Assembly (NCBI RefSeq): GCF_019801175.1
Contig: NZ_JAHVJR010000001.1
Span: 1,178,001 to 1,242,000, forward strand
Direction of reading: 5' to 3'
From: Vannielia litorea
Lineage (GTDB): Bacteria > Pseudomonadota > Alphaproteobacteria > Rhodobacterales > Rhodobacteraceae
Length of the DNA: 64,000 nt
Of this stretch, positions 31,987-40,236 are shown piece after piece. Every line of letters starts with the position of its first letter. The first letter of the stretch is position 1. The position numbers and the translations under genes are program-made. A model generated the notes under the pieces. That model saw nothing but the letters and a program-made list of their open reading frames with translations. It did no database searches and had not been told where the DNA came from.

Positions 31987-33357
31987 ATGAGCAAGACCTG
32001 GACGAAATCTGACTGGCGCAGCAAGCCCCGGGTTCAGATGCCGGACTATCCCGATGCGGCGGCGCTGAACGCGGTCGAGGCCCAACTTGCAAAGTATCCG
32101 CCGCTGGTGTTCGCGGGCGAGGCGCGCCGCCTTCGGGCAGAGCTGGGCAAGGTCGCCCGTGGCGAGGCCTTCCTGCTTCAGGGTGGCGACTGCGCCGAGA
32201 GCTTTGCCGAGTTCAGCGGCGACAACATCCGCGACACCTTCAAGGTGATGTTGCAGATGGCGATCGTGCTGACCTTTGGCGCGAAGGTGCCGGTGGTGAA
32301 GCTTGGCCGCATGGCGGGTCAGTTTGCCAAGCCGCGCTCTGCGCCGGTCGAGGTGAAGGACGGCGTGGAGTTGCCCTCCTACCGGGGCGATATCATCAAC
32401 GAGCTGGAGTTCACCCCTGAAGCGCGGATACCGGACCCGGCGAAGATGCTTCAGGCCTACACTCAAGCGGCGGCGACGCTGAACCTCGTGCGCGCTTTCT
32501 CGACGGGTGGTTTTGCCGATATCCACCGCGTCCACAGTTGGACGACGGGCTTCGCGGATGAGGACCGCGCGGCACGCTACAGAGACCTCAGCAACCGGAT
32601 CCAAGACGCTCTGGATTTCATGACCGCGGCGGGCATCGACGGCGACTCGGTGCATGCGATGCAATCGGTCGATTTCTACACCAGCCACGAGGCGCTTCTG
32701 CTCGAGTACGAGGAGGCGCTGACCCGCGTCGATTCGACCACAGGGCAGACGGTGGCGGGCTCGGGCCACATGGTCTGGATCGGCGACCGCACACGGCAAC
32801 CCGATGGCGCGCATGTGGAGTTCTGCAAGGGCATCATCAACCCCATCGGCCTGAAAGCAGGCCCGACGATGGAAGCCGACGACCTGAAGCGGCTGATGGC
32901 CGACCTGAACCCGAAAAACGAGGCCGGCCGCCTGACCCTGATCACCCGCTTCGGTGCCGGCAAGGTGGAAGAGCACCTGCCGCGCCTGATCGACGTGGTG
33001 AAGAGCGAAGGCGCCAACGTGGTCTGGGTGTGCGATGCGATGCACGGCAACACCATCAAGTCGGACTCGGGCTACAAGACCCGGCCGTTCGACCGGGTGC
33101 TGAGTGAGGTTCGCGAGTTCTTCGCGGCCCATCGCGCGGCAGGCACCATCCCGGGCGGTGTGCATTTCGAGATGACCGGTCAGGATGTGACCGAATGCAC
33201 CGGCGGCGTGCGCGCCGTGACCGACGAAGACCTCGGCTCGCGCTACCATACGGCCTGCGACCCGCGCCTGAATGCATCGCAATCGCTGGAACTCGCGTTT
33301 CTGGTGGCTGAGGAGCTTTCCGCACGGGGAAAGGCAGAGGCGCAGGAAGCGGTGTAA
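31987..33357 (+). CDS. aroG: Class II 3-deoxy-7-phosphoheptulonate (DAHP) synthase
   Basis: Condenses phosphoenolpyruvate and erythrose 4-phosphate, the committed step of aromatic amino acid synthesis. The 456-residue sequence is the plant-like class II type: MSKTWTKSDWRSKPRVQMPD at the start, LLQGGDCAESFAEFSGDNIR with the metal-binding Cys, VWVCDAMHGNTIKSDSGYKT, and GGVHFEMTGQDVTECTGG. ATG 31987 is chosen by family alignment. It is a single-gene transcript bounded by a strong terminator; two inverted repeats in the leader suggest control. Confidence 0.95.
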   Translation: MSKTWTKSDWRSKPRVQMPDYPDAAALNAVEAQLAKYPPLVFAGEARRLRAELGKVARGEAFLLQGGDCAESFAEFSGDNIRDTFKVMLQMAIVLTFGAKVPVVKLGRMAGQFAKPRSAPVEVKDGVELPSYRGDIINELEFTPEARIPDPAKMLQAYTQAAATLNLVRAFSTGGFADIHRVHSWTTGFADEDRAARYRDLSNRIQDALDFMTAAGIDGDSVHAMQSVDFYTSHEALLLEYEEALTRVDSTTGQTVAGSGHMVWIGDRTRQPDGAHVEFCKGIINPIGLKAGPTMEADDLKRLMADLNPKNEAGRLTLITRFGAGKVEEHLPRLIDVVKSEGANVVWVCDAMHGNTIKSDSGYKTRPFDRVLSEVREFFAAHRAAGTIPGGVHFEMTGQDVTECTGGVRAVTDEDLGSRYHTACDPRLNASQSLELAFLVAEELSARGKAEAQEAV

Positions 33358-33384
33358 CCCGCACCATATTACGGCAGTAATGCA

Positions 33385-33420
33385 AACGCCCCGGTTTCGC
33401 GCCGGGGCGTTTTGCTTTTT
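33385..33420 (+). terminator. Intrinsic terminator after aroG
   Basis: AACGCCCCGG (33385-33394) pairs with CCGGGGCGTT (33402-33411) over loop TTTCGCG, followed by TTGCTTTTT. It lies 28 bases after the aroG stop and may also help end the convergent sulfotransferase transcript. Confidence 0.9.
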
Positions 33421-33426
33421 CCCAGA

Positions 33427-34242
33427 TCAGTCGGCAGGTATGCCCTCGCGCTCAAGCAGGAGCGCCTGTTTGCGAGCACGCAGAGTTGCTTTGTCGGTGA
33501 TGGTGCGGTTGAGGGCGAGGATCTCCTCGGAGAGACCGGCGCTCTGGCCTTTGCGCCGGCTTCCTATCGGCGCGAATTGCGCCAACTCGTCCTGCGGCAC
33601 CCCGATCGCTTCGAGCAGCGGGCCTGCAGGGCCGAGCCGGTGGCGGGCAATCTCCTCAAGCGGCATCGACAGTACTTCGACGCCCGGAAGTGCGGCACGC
33701 ACCGCGTCGACGGTTTTCTCCAGGTCGGGCGGCGCGGGGAATTGGGCCCGAAATGTCTCGAAGCTGTCGGTCAGGCGGCGGTGGCGGAGGTTGTGGCTCC
33801 ACGCGCTCCGCAAAAGGCTCTCGGGCGAGCGGGTCGTATAGACCAGCCTGAGGCGCGCGTCGGGACCGAAGCGGGCTTGTACCCGCCGCGATAGAATTCG
33901 GGAGAGGGTAACGGTGACATCGCCGTACTCAGTGATCAGATTGCCATCGACCCTCAGATCACCCAGCATCTTGCCGCAGAGCGACTCCCGCGAGATCAAG
34001 ATATGCGGGGCAGGGCGCAGGTCGGCAAGAAAGCGGTTGCAGGCGACGACGAAGGCCTTGCGGCGATCGGGGCCCGGGTCTGCGCCGTAAAACCGCCCGG
34101 CGAGGGACAGCGACCCCATGTCGTGGGCGAGGTAGATGTCGGCATGCTTCGAGAGCGCCGTGCGGTTTTGGCGCAGGAGGGCCTGCAGGGTAGTGGTGCC
34201 GGTCTTGTGAAAGCCGGCGTGGATGGTGATCTGCATGGTCAT
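33427..34242 (-). CDS. Sulfotransferase-like protein
   Basis: A 271-residue protein beginning MTMQITIHAGFHKTGTTTLQ; HAGFHKTGTT is the 5'-phosphosulfate-binding loop of PAPS-dependent sulfotransferases. Later ILISRESLCGKM and LVYTTRSPESLLRSAWSHN look like the 3'-phosphate-binding part. Sulfates a carbohydrate, lipid or other acceptor, which cannot be named. ATG 34242 is the first start consistent with the family; ATG 34236 is also possible. It follows the TupA-like gene by 28 bases on the same strand, suggesting a shared surface-glycan job. Confidence 0.78.
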   Translation of the reverse strand: MTMQITIHAGFHKTGTTTLQALLRQNRTALSKHADIYLAHDMGSLSLAGRFYGADPGPDRRKAFVVACNRFLADLRPAPHILISRESLCGKMLGDLRVDGNLITEYGDVTVTLSRILSRRVQARFGPDARLRLVYTTRSPESLLRSAWSHNLRHRRLTDSFETFRAQFPAPPDLEKTVDAVRAALPGVEVLSMPLEEIARHRLGPAGPLLEAIGVPQDELAQFAPIGSRRKGQSAGLSEEILALNRTITDKATLRARKQALLLEREGIPAD

Positions 34243-34270
34243 CGGACACGCCGGCCGCGTTGGGGCGCGC

Positions 34271-35326
34271 TCATTCTGCTGCGATGGCGATTTCTGCCGC
34301 CTCAGACACCTGGCGGACCTTGGGCATCGGTGACCAGAAATCGCAGAGGTAGGCGTTGAGTTCGTCGGACATGATCTTGCGACGCCCGGCATTGGGCAGG
34401 AAGGTCAGCTCACCGAGAAACAGCTCGGATTGGCGGATGTAGATGTCGACCCGAACGTACGGGAAGGGCGCGGCGATGGCTTCGGCCATGTCGCGGGCCA
34501 GCCCGGCCTGAGGCGGCAACGGCTCCTCGGAGCGATTGGCGCGCAGGAAGTTGTGCGGCATGTAGTTGAGCGCCCCGTCGTAGATCGGGTTGTTGCGACC
34601 GGATGTGCCGAGGCCGAGATCGAGCTGGAGTAGCGCGACCTTGCCGTTGATGCAGTGGAACCGGAAATCGGGCACCACCTCGTCGGGCGCACGGGTGAGA
34701 CTCTCTTCGAGGAACACCTTGCGCTCGATCAGGCGGTACCACCATTGCGAGGTACGGGTGCCGTAGGGCAGGTCGAACCAAACCGGCACGCGGCGCTCAA
34801 TCTTTGCCAGCGTGTCCTTGTCAGTTAGTGGCAAATCGATGCGCAGGTTCTGTTCGCTGCCGTGGTTGGACTTGAGGTAGTAGGTGCCGGGCGCGATGCC
34901 TGAGAAATCCACCTCGTCGGCGGAGTTGAACACCCGTTCAACACGCGGCACATGCAGCTGGCTGCGGTAGCGGCGGGGGATGTACTTGGCGACATTCAGC
35001 TTGTCGGCCGGGATCAGCCGGGGCATCGGCGCGACGAGGCTGTTCATCAAGGTCATCTGGGTGAAGTCGGTGGCGTTGCGGAAATCGGGGAACACGCCGC
35101 GTGCTTGGTAGTATCCGCCGACGCCACGTCGGGTGATATTGCGGAACTTGCGCGCGCCAAGCTCTGAAAAACAGGTCATCCAGTTGTCGCCCGGCACCAT
35201 TTCGGCCTCGGGAAGGGTGTCCTTGTACCAGTCGACGAAGTCATTGACGAACTCCGGCACGAAGGTGTCGCCGTAGCGATGGCGTGGCCGCCTAGAATAG
35301 AACGGCTGAACGTCGAAATCCCGCAT
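34271..35326 (-). CDS. TupA-like ATP-grasp protein
   Basis: A 351-residue protein resembling the TupA-like ATP-grasp family, which joins amino acids or glutamate/glucuronate units onto surface polymers. Supporting features: GTYYLKSNHGSEQNLRIDLP (nucleotide-binding lysine region), KVFLEESLTRAPDEVVPDFR with FHCINGKVALLQLDLG, and VRVDIYIRQSELFLGELTFL with the Asp and Glu metal ligands. ATG 35326 is preceded by GAGGCGGGAA. It is in tandem with the sulfotransferase gene; together they may decorate a capsule or exopolysaccharide. Confidence 0.78.
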   Translation of the reverse strand: MRDFDVQPFYSRRPRHRYGDTFVPEFVNDFVDWYKDTLPEAEMVPGDNWMTCFSELGARKFRNITRRGVGGYYQARGVFPDFRNATDFTQMTLMNSLVAPMPRLIPADKLNVAKYIPRRYRSQLHVPRVERVFNSADEVDFSGIAPGTYYLKSNHGSEQNLRIDLPLTDKDTLAKIERRVPVWFDLPYGTRTSQWWYRLIERKVFLEESLTRAPDEVVPDFRFHCINGKVALLQLDLGLGTSGRNNPIYDGALNYMPHNFLRANRSEEPLPPQAGLARDMAEAIAAPFPYVRVDIYIRQSELFLGELTFLPNAGRRKIMSDELNAYLCDFWSPMPKVRQVSEAAEIAIAAE

Positions 35327-35493
35327 CTGTTTCCCGCCTCTGGGTCATGGTTGTTAAACGCATTGTTTTTACAACGAGTTAACACCGGGAGGCGGATTTT
35401 GCGCAAACTTTCGAATCGCGGTTGTAGGGAATCTGGCGGACCTGTTGCAGATGAGTCAGTGCTCCGGATGGAGGCACATCGGGTTGGGTGGGC

Positions 35494-36285
35494 TCACTCG
35501 TCGTGGCCGACGACCTCGCCTTCGGAGCGCACAAGTCGCAGCCGGGGCTTTTTACCCTCCGGCGCGCTTGGTGTGGGCGGGGTGTAGCTCGCGGCAGGCT
35601 CGTTGAAGCCCTTTGGCGTAGCGGCGTCCCGGGTTTCGTCACCCTCGGTCGTCCGGCGGATCTTGAGGCGTTCTTCGCGGGTGAGGGGGCTGCCCATGGC
35701 ATCGGGGGCGGCGGCATCCGGATTCTCGCTCCTGTCGCCGAGGCGGATCGGGCGCACGACTTCGTCTTTCACGAGGAAGCGGCGGGGCGAGCGGCCGATG
35801 GGGCCGATGGTGCAGAGGCAGCCGAGTACGCGGGTGACATCGCCGAAGTCGGAGGTCAGCGGCAGAAGCAGCATCTGCCCGTCCATCGGCGGACGACCGA
35901 CTCCGCGCTCGCCTGCGAGGGTGAGGAGGGCGGTAGACGGACCGGCAAAAACATCCTCGAGCACTCGGCTCAGGGTGGCGCGGTGCTCGGGCATGAACAT
36001 GGAGGTGCAGGGCATGCCGCGCACCTCCATGCCCATCAGGTCGTTGAGGTGCATCCCGGCCAGCCGGAACCGTCCGACGCCGGGCGCAATGCGCTCGAGG
36101 ATGAAGGCATATTCCAGCGTTTCCTCGATCGCGCGCGGGTCAACCTCGGCGCGCGAGGGCACTTGACGCGGGCCGCGCAGATCATCCCAGTAGCGCCGCA
36201 GCGCGTGGACTGCAGGGAATCGGATATCGTTGTGATACTGCATGAGCGAGACCACCCCGCGAGTGCTTTCGTCCTGATGTTCCAC
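35494..36285 (-). CDS. PAS_5-type single-PAS-domain protein
   Basis: A 263-residue soluble protein whose first 170 residues match the PAS_5 (old DUF1457) family: IRFPAVHALRRYWDDLRGPR QVPSR, then IEETLEYAFILERIAPGVGR and MHLNDLMGMEVRGMPCTSMF. The remaining third is low-complexity and charged. It has no kinase or DNA-binding domain; in Caulobacter, PAS-only proteins of this sort influence cell-cycle and stress signalling, so an adaptor role is possible. Start GTG 36285; ATG 36243 (MQYHNDIRF) is a reasonable alternative. Confidence 0.78.
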   Translation of the reverse strand: MEHQDESTRGVVSLMQYHNDIRFPAVHALRRYWDDLRGPRQVPSRAEVDPRAIEETLEYAFILERIAPGVGRFRLAGMHLNDLMGMEVRGMPCTSMFMPEHRATLSRVLEDVFAGPSTALLTLAGERGVGRPPMDGQMLLLPLTSDFGDVTRVLGCLCTIGPIGRSPRRFLVKDEVVRPIRLGDRSENPDAAAPDAMGSPLTREERLKIRRTTEGDETRDAATPKGFNEPAASYTPPTPSAPEGKKPRLRLVRSEGEVVGHDE

Positions 36286-36428
36286 GCCCTAAACCCCGTC
36301 CTCGGCTTGATTAAAACCCCACCGCCTTTGTTGTTCACGAGCGCACGGTCTGTTAACTCATGGACAAGAAAGATTACCTATCCGTTAATAGCACAAAGCC
36401 GGACGATTTTCCGGGGGGAAAAATCTTA

Positions 36429-36454
36429 AATGGTTAACTCCAATGGTTAACTCC
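36429..36454 (+). repeat. 13-bp tandem duplication at the yicC start
   Basis: AATGGTTAACTCC occurs twice back to back (36429-36441 and 36442-36454). The second copy supplies the yicC start codon. The first copy gives an out-of-frame ATG at 36430 that ends at TAA 36448-36450 after six codons. Confidence 0.85.
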
Positions 36455-37339
36455 ATGACAGGGTTTGCGACCCGGTCCCAGCAGGGCAGTGACTTCAGCT
36501 GGAGCTGGGAATTGCGCGGCGTGAACGGCAAGGGGCTCGACCTGCGCCTGCGCTTGCCGGAATGGATTGGGGGTCTTGAGCAGGCTCTCAGGACCGAACT
36601 GAACAAGGCTCTGGTGCGCGGCAATGTCTCGCTCAGCCTGCGGCTGCAGCGTAGCCGGAGTGATGGCCAAATGCGGCTCGACAGCACCCAGTTGAGCCAA
36701 GTGCTCTCGGCCCTGAGTGCCATTACGCGCGAGGCTGAACGGGCGGGTGTTGAGCTTAAGGCGCCGACCACGGCAGAGATTCTCTCGATGAAGGGCATCG
36801 CGGACGATCCCAACAGCCTTAGCGACGGTGAGCTGGTGGCGCTGCGCTCTAAGCTAGTTGCCGATTTCAGGCCGCTGCTCGACAGTTTCATCGAAATGCG
36901 CGCCACGGAGGGCGCGGCGCTTCACGCAGTGATGTTGGCCCATCTCGACAAGGTCGCAAAGCTGGTGCGTGAGGCGCGGCCTGTAGCCGAGGAGCGCAAG
37001 GCCGAAATGGCTGCGAGCCTGAAGGAGAACCTCGCCCGCGTGCTCGAAAACGCCAAGGGGCTCGATCAGGACCGGGTGGCGCAGGAGGTGGCCCTGCTGG
37101 CGCTGAAGAGCGATGTGACCGAGGAGTTGGACAGGCTGGAGGCCCATGTAACCGCGAGCCGCGATTTGCTGGCCAGCGAGGATGCCGTGGGCCGCAAGCT
37201 CGACTTTCTCTGCCAGGAGTTCAACCGCGAGGCCAACACGCTCTGCTCCAAGGCGCAGGCAGTGGAACTGACCCGGATCGGGCTTGACCTCAAGGCCGCC
37301 ATCGACCAGATGCGGGAGCAGGTTCAGAACATCGAATAG
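36443..37339 (+). CDS. yicC: YicC/YloC-family endoribonuclease
   Basis: A 298-residue cytoplasmic protein starting MVNSMTGFATRSQQGSDFSW, which matches the conserved SMTGF opening of the family. The N-terminal YicC domain includes LRGVNGKGLDLRLRLPEWIG, and the C-terminal DUF1732 part ends REANTLCSKAQAVELTRIGL. Members cut or help degrade RNA. It lies 11 bases before gmk, an ordinary arrangement in bacteria. The start lies in a 13-base tandem repeat with a decoy ATG one copy upstream. Confidence 0.93.
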   Translation: MVNSMTGFATRSQQGSDFSWSWELRGVNGKGLDLRLRLPEWIGGLEQALRTELNKALVRGNVSLSLRLQRSRSDGQMRLDSTQLSQVLSALSAITREAERAGVELKAPTTAEILSMKGIADDPNSLSDGELVALRSKLVADFRPLLDSFIEMRATEGAALHAVMLAHLDKVAKLVREARPVAEERKAEMAASLKENLARVLENAKGLDQDRVAQEVALLALKSDVTEELDRLEAHVTASRDLLASEDAVGRKLDFLCQEFNREANTLCSKAQAVELTRIGLDLKAAIDQMREQVQNIE

Positions 37340-37350
37340 GGGAGGGGGCC

Positions 37351-37995
37351 TTGGCCAGACGCGGATTGCTCATCATCCTGTCGTCGCCCTCGGGCGCAGG
37401 CAAGACGACGCTGGCGCGGAGGCTGATGGGCTGGGACCCTGACCTGAGCTTTTCGATCAGTGCCACCACGCGCCCGCCGCGGCCGGGCGAGGAAGACGGG
37501 GTGCATTACCATTTTCTTACCGAGAAGGATTTTCGCCAGCAGGTGGCCGACGAGCAGATGCTGGAGCATGCGCATGTTTTTGGCAATCACTACGGCTCTC
37601 CGGCTGGCCCGGTGCGTGAGGCGATCAACGCGGGCCGCGATGTGCTGTTTGATGTGGACTGGCAGGGCGCTCAGCAGATCCGCAACTCGGAGTTGGGCAA
37701 GCACACGCTCTCAATCTTCATCCTGCCGCCCACGATCGACGAGTTGCGCCGCCGGTTGATTGAGCGCGGTCAAGACGAAGACAAGGTGATCGCCAAGCGG
37801 ATGCAGAAGAGCTGGGACGAGATCAGCCATTGGGACAGCTACGATTACGTGCTGGTCAATGACGATTTGGACGAGAGCGAAAAGAAGCTGCGCACCATCG
37901 TCTCGGCCGAGCGGATGCGGCGGGCGCAGCAACCCGACCTTGCCGCGCATGTTCGCGCCCTGCACGACCAGTTTCGGGAGAAGGAAGTCAGATGA
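37351..37995 (+). CDS. gmk: Guanylate kinase
   Basis: Phosphorylates GMP to GDP with ATP. The 214-residue protein has the P-loop LSSPSGAGKTTLARRL, the GMP-binding SATTRPPRPGEEDGVHYHF, and the family motif DVLFDVDWQGAQQI. The start is TTG 37351, supported by GGGGAGGGGGCC just upstream and by the family N-terminus (ARRGLLIILSSPSGAGK). The stop overlaps the following gene by four bases. Confidence 0.96.
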   Translation: MARRGLLIILSSPSGAGKTTLARRLMGWDPDLSFSISATTRPPRPGEEDGVHYHFLTEKDFRQQVADEQMLEHAHVFGNHYGSPAGPVREAINAGRDVLFDVDWQGAQQIRNSELGKHTLSIFILPPTIDELRRRLIERGQDEDKVIAKRMQKSWDEISHWDSYDYVLVNDDLDESEKKLRTIVSAERMRRAQQPDLAAHVRALHDQFREKEVR

Positions 37996-38516
37996 TCTAT
38001 GCCCTCGACGGGATCGCGCCGGTTTTTCCGGAGGATAAAGATTTTTGGGTGGCCCCGGATGCCAACCTGATCGGCAATGTCGTTCTGGAAAGCGGCGCAT
38101 CTGTCTGGTTTGGCTGCACGCTGCGGGGCGACAACGAGGAAATCCGCGTGGGCGCCGGGGCGAACGTGCAGGAGAACACCGTTTGCCATACCGATCCGGG
38201 CTGCCCGCTCACCATCGGTGCGGGTGTGACGGTGGGCCACAAGGCTATGCTGCACGGCTGCACGATTGGCGAGAACTCTCTGATCGGGATGGGCGCCACG
38301 GTGCTGAACCGCGCTGTGATCGGCAAGAATTGCCTGATCGGCGCGGGGGCGCTGATTACCGAGGGCAAGGAGATCCCCGACAATTCGCTGGTGATGGGTG
38401 CGCCGGGCAAGGTTGTTCGGCAGCTGGACGAGGCGGCGATCGAGGGGCTGCGGCGCTCCGCGCTGCATTATCAGGAGAACATGCGGCGCTTCCGGGCCGG
38501 GCTGAAGCCGGTCTGA
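37992..38516 (+). CDS. Gamma-carbonic-anhydrase-family hexapeptide protein
   Basis: A 174-residue left-handed beta-helix protein built of hexapeptide repeats (for example GASVWFGCTLRGDNEEIRVG and GAGVTVGHKAMLHGCTIGEN). The metal-binding His are seen in NTVCHTDPGC and VGHKAMLHGC. These YrdA/PaaY-like proteins bind zinc or iron; some have carbonic anhydrase activity, many have none proved. ATG overlaps the gmk stop (ATGA), and phoR follows by four bases. Confidence 0.92.
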   Translation: MIYALDGIAPVFPEDKDFWVAPDANLIGNVVLESGASVWFGCTLRGDNEEIRVGAGANVQENTVCHTDPGCPLTIGAGVTVGHKAMLHGCTIGENSLIGMGATVLNRAVIGKNCLIGAGALITEGKEIPDNSLVMGAPGKVVRQLDEAAIEGLRRSALHYQENMRRFRAGLKPV

Positions 38517-38520
38517 CACG

Positions 38521-39552
38521 ATGACGCCAGCGGAGATCGAAGCCCTTGCCGAGGCAGTGCCGACCCCGCTGATCGTCATAGGCGCGGATGCCCGGATCGA
38601 GGCGATAAACTCGCCGGCGGCGGAGCTCTTTGGCCGGATCGGGCAGGGGCGGCACTACAGCCTGCAGCTCCGCCAGCCATCGGTCGCACAGCTTATCGAG
38701 AATGCGCTGAGCCTTGGCCATTCCGGCCAGGCCCGGGTGCGGCGGGTCGAGGGCGAGGGCGAGCAGATCTTTCAGGTGAAGGCGACGCCGCTCGACGGGC
38801 GGGTGGTGCTGGCCTTCGAAGACCTCAGCCAGACCGAGGCGGCCAACCAGATCCGGCGGGACTTTGTGGCGAATGTTTCGCACGAGCTGAAGACGCCGCT
38901 GACCGCGCTCACCGGCTTCATTGAAACCCTTCGGGGGCCAGCGAAGAACGACGAGGCGGCCCGCGAGCGGTTTTTGGGGATCATGGAGCGCGAGACGGCG
39001 CGGATGAACCGGCTGGTGAACGATCTGCTGTCGCTGTCACGCGTCGAGGCGGTGGCCCTGCAACGGCCCTCGGGGCTGGTGGATGTGCCGCAACTGCTGG
39101 CCTCTGCGGCCAATGCGCTTAAGCCGCTGGCCGAGGAGGCGCGGCTGGAGCTGGTGCGGAATCTGCCGCAGGACCTGCCGAAGGTTCCGGGCGATGCCGA
39201 CCAGCTAACGCAGGTGTTCACCAACCTCATAGAGAACGCGTTGAAATACGGGGGCGGGGGCGGAAAGATCGAGATATCGGTTGCGCTGGAGGAGCGCGTG
39301 ATCGCCCTTCGCGGCCCGGCGCTTCGTTGCGCAGTGCGGGACTATGGGGATGGGATCGACCCACGGCACATCCCACGCCTGACGGAGCGGTTCTACCGGG
39401 TGGATTCGCACCGCAGCCGCGAGATGGGCGGCACCGGGCTCGGGCTGGCGATTGCCAAACACATCGTGGCGCGGCACCGGGGGCGGTTCATGATCGAAAG
39501 CGAGTTGGGGCAGGGGGCGTGTTTTACGGTGTTCCTGCCTTTGGCGGGGTGA
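38521..39552 (+). CDS. phoR: Phosphate-regulon sensor kinase PhoR (soluble form)
   Basis: Histidine kinase that activates PhoB when phosphate is scarce. Order: PAS domain (TPLIVIGADARIEAINSPAA, residues about 15-110), HisKA with phospho-acceptor His121 in FVANVSHELKTPLTALTGF, and HATPase (LTQVFTNLIENALKYG; DYGDGIDPRHI; GGTGLGLAIAKHIVARH). There is no membrane helix at the N-terminus, unlike E. coli PhoR, so sensing would rely on the Pst complex and PhoU. The gene follows the carbonic-anhydrase-like gene by four bases and lies upstream of pst, separated from it by a reversed GFA gene. Confidence 0.88.
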   Translation: MTPAEIEALAEAVPTPLIVIGADARIEAINSPAAELFGRIGQGRHYSLQLRQPSVAQLIENALSLGHSGQARVRRVEGEGEQIFQVKATPLDGRVVLAFEDLSQTEAANQIRRDFVANVSHELKTPLTALTGFIETLRGPAKNDEAARERFLGIMERETARMNRLVNDLLSLSRVEAVALQRPSGLVDVPQLLASAANALKPLAEEARLELVRNLPQDLPKVPGDADQLTQVFTNLIENALKYGGGGGKIEISVALEERVIALRGPALRCAVRDYGDGIDPRHIPRLTERFYRVDSHRSREMGGTGLGLAIAKHIVARHRGRFMIESELGQGACFTVFLPLAG

Positions 39553-39590
39553 AGGACCGTCTCTTGGCCGGACTTTCGACGCTTGATCAA

Positions 39591-39998
39591 TCACATAGGC
39601 GGCAGGCCATCATAAACGGGGATGTCTTGGGGCAGGACGGCCCAGTGCGGCGCTGAAGCGGCATAGATCGCGGCTTTGGGTTTGTGCGGCCAGCCACCGT
39701 CGATGCTGGTGGCGGCGACGGTGTAAAAGCCACCTGCGGTCATGTCAGCACATACGTTAATACCGCACTCCGGGCAGAAGTGGTGATGGACATCTCGCCC
39801 GGAGGCTCCCTTGCGGGTAAATTGAGCGGGTTCGTGTCCTTGGATGAAGCTCAGGTTCGGGCTGGCGATCCATAGGCCGAACCACTTGTCACTGCCGGTC
39901 CGTTGCTGACATTCGGTGCAGTAGCAGAAGACCTCATTGATAGGCTCGCCCTCGATTTTGAAACGCACGTTTCCGCATTGGCATCCACCTGTTTTCAT
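39591..39998 (-). CDS. GFA-family (CENP-V/GFA) zinc protein
   Basis: A 135-residue protein with the paired zinc-binding cysteines of the GFA fold: GGCQCGNVRF, FCYCTECQQRTGSD and HHFCPECGINVCADM. Related to glutathione-dependent formaldehyde-activating enzyme, but these short members have unproven activities. ATG 39998 has GAAGGAAA about seven bases upstream. It is the only leftward gene in the phoR-pst-phoB block and shares its promoter region with the Pho box, so phosphate control is possible but unproven. Confidence 0.88.
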   Translation of the reverse strand: MKTGGCQCGNVRFKIEGEPINEVFCYCTECQQRTGSDKWFGLWIASPNLSFIQGHEPAQFTRKGASGRDVHHHFCPECGINVCADMTAGGFYTVAATSIDGGWPHKPKAAIYAASAPHWAVLPQDIPVYDGLPPM

Positions 39999-40120
39999 GG
40001 CTTTTCCTTCGATTGCAGCTGTATCCTCGGCCCCAACATTAAGGGCCGCGGGCCCACATTTTAAAAACTCTTGGCCGCTCGAGACAATCATTCCTGACAA
40101 AATCTGGCTTCCCCCTCGGC

Positions 40121-40153
40121 ATGTCATGAAACTGTTACACACCTGTCACAAAA
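40121..40153 (+). promoter_or_regulatory. Pho box upstream of pstS
   Basis: Three direct repeats TGTCAT (40122), TGTTAC (40133) and TGTCAC (40144) start exactly 11 bases apart, the spacing of PhoB half-sites (CTGTCAT-type). They lie about 85-115 bases before pstS, next to a PhoB gene in the same locus. Confidence 0.87.
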
Positions 40154-40236
40154 GCCTAACACGCAGCGCCGAGAAGGGCACCGCGAACGCCCCGCATGAG
40201 CAGTTGGGGCGAGCCTGACATGCAACGGAGTTCCAG

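Noticed and set aside
36300..36455. Several GTTAAC motifs suggesting CtrA sites near yicC and the PAS gene
   Set aside because: None shows the expected TTAA-N7-TTAA spacing; one pair results from the 13-bp tandem repeat.
39591..39998. Second copy of gfa for formaldehyde
   Set aside because: It has the GFA-fold cysteines but is only 135 residues and lacks the C-terminal part of the true synthase at 52951; activity cannot be assumed.
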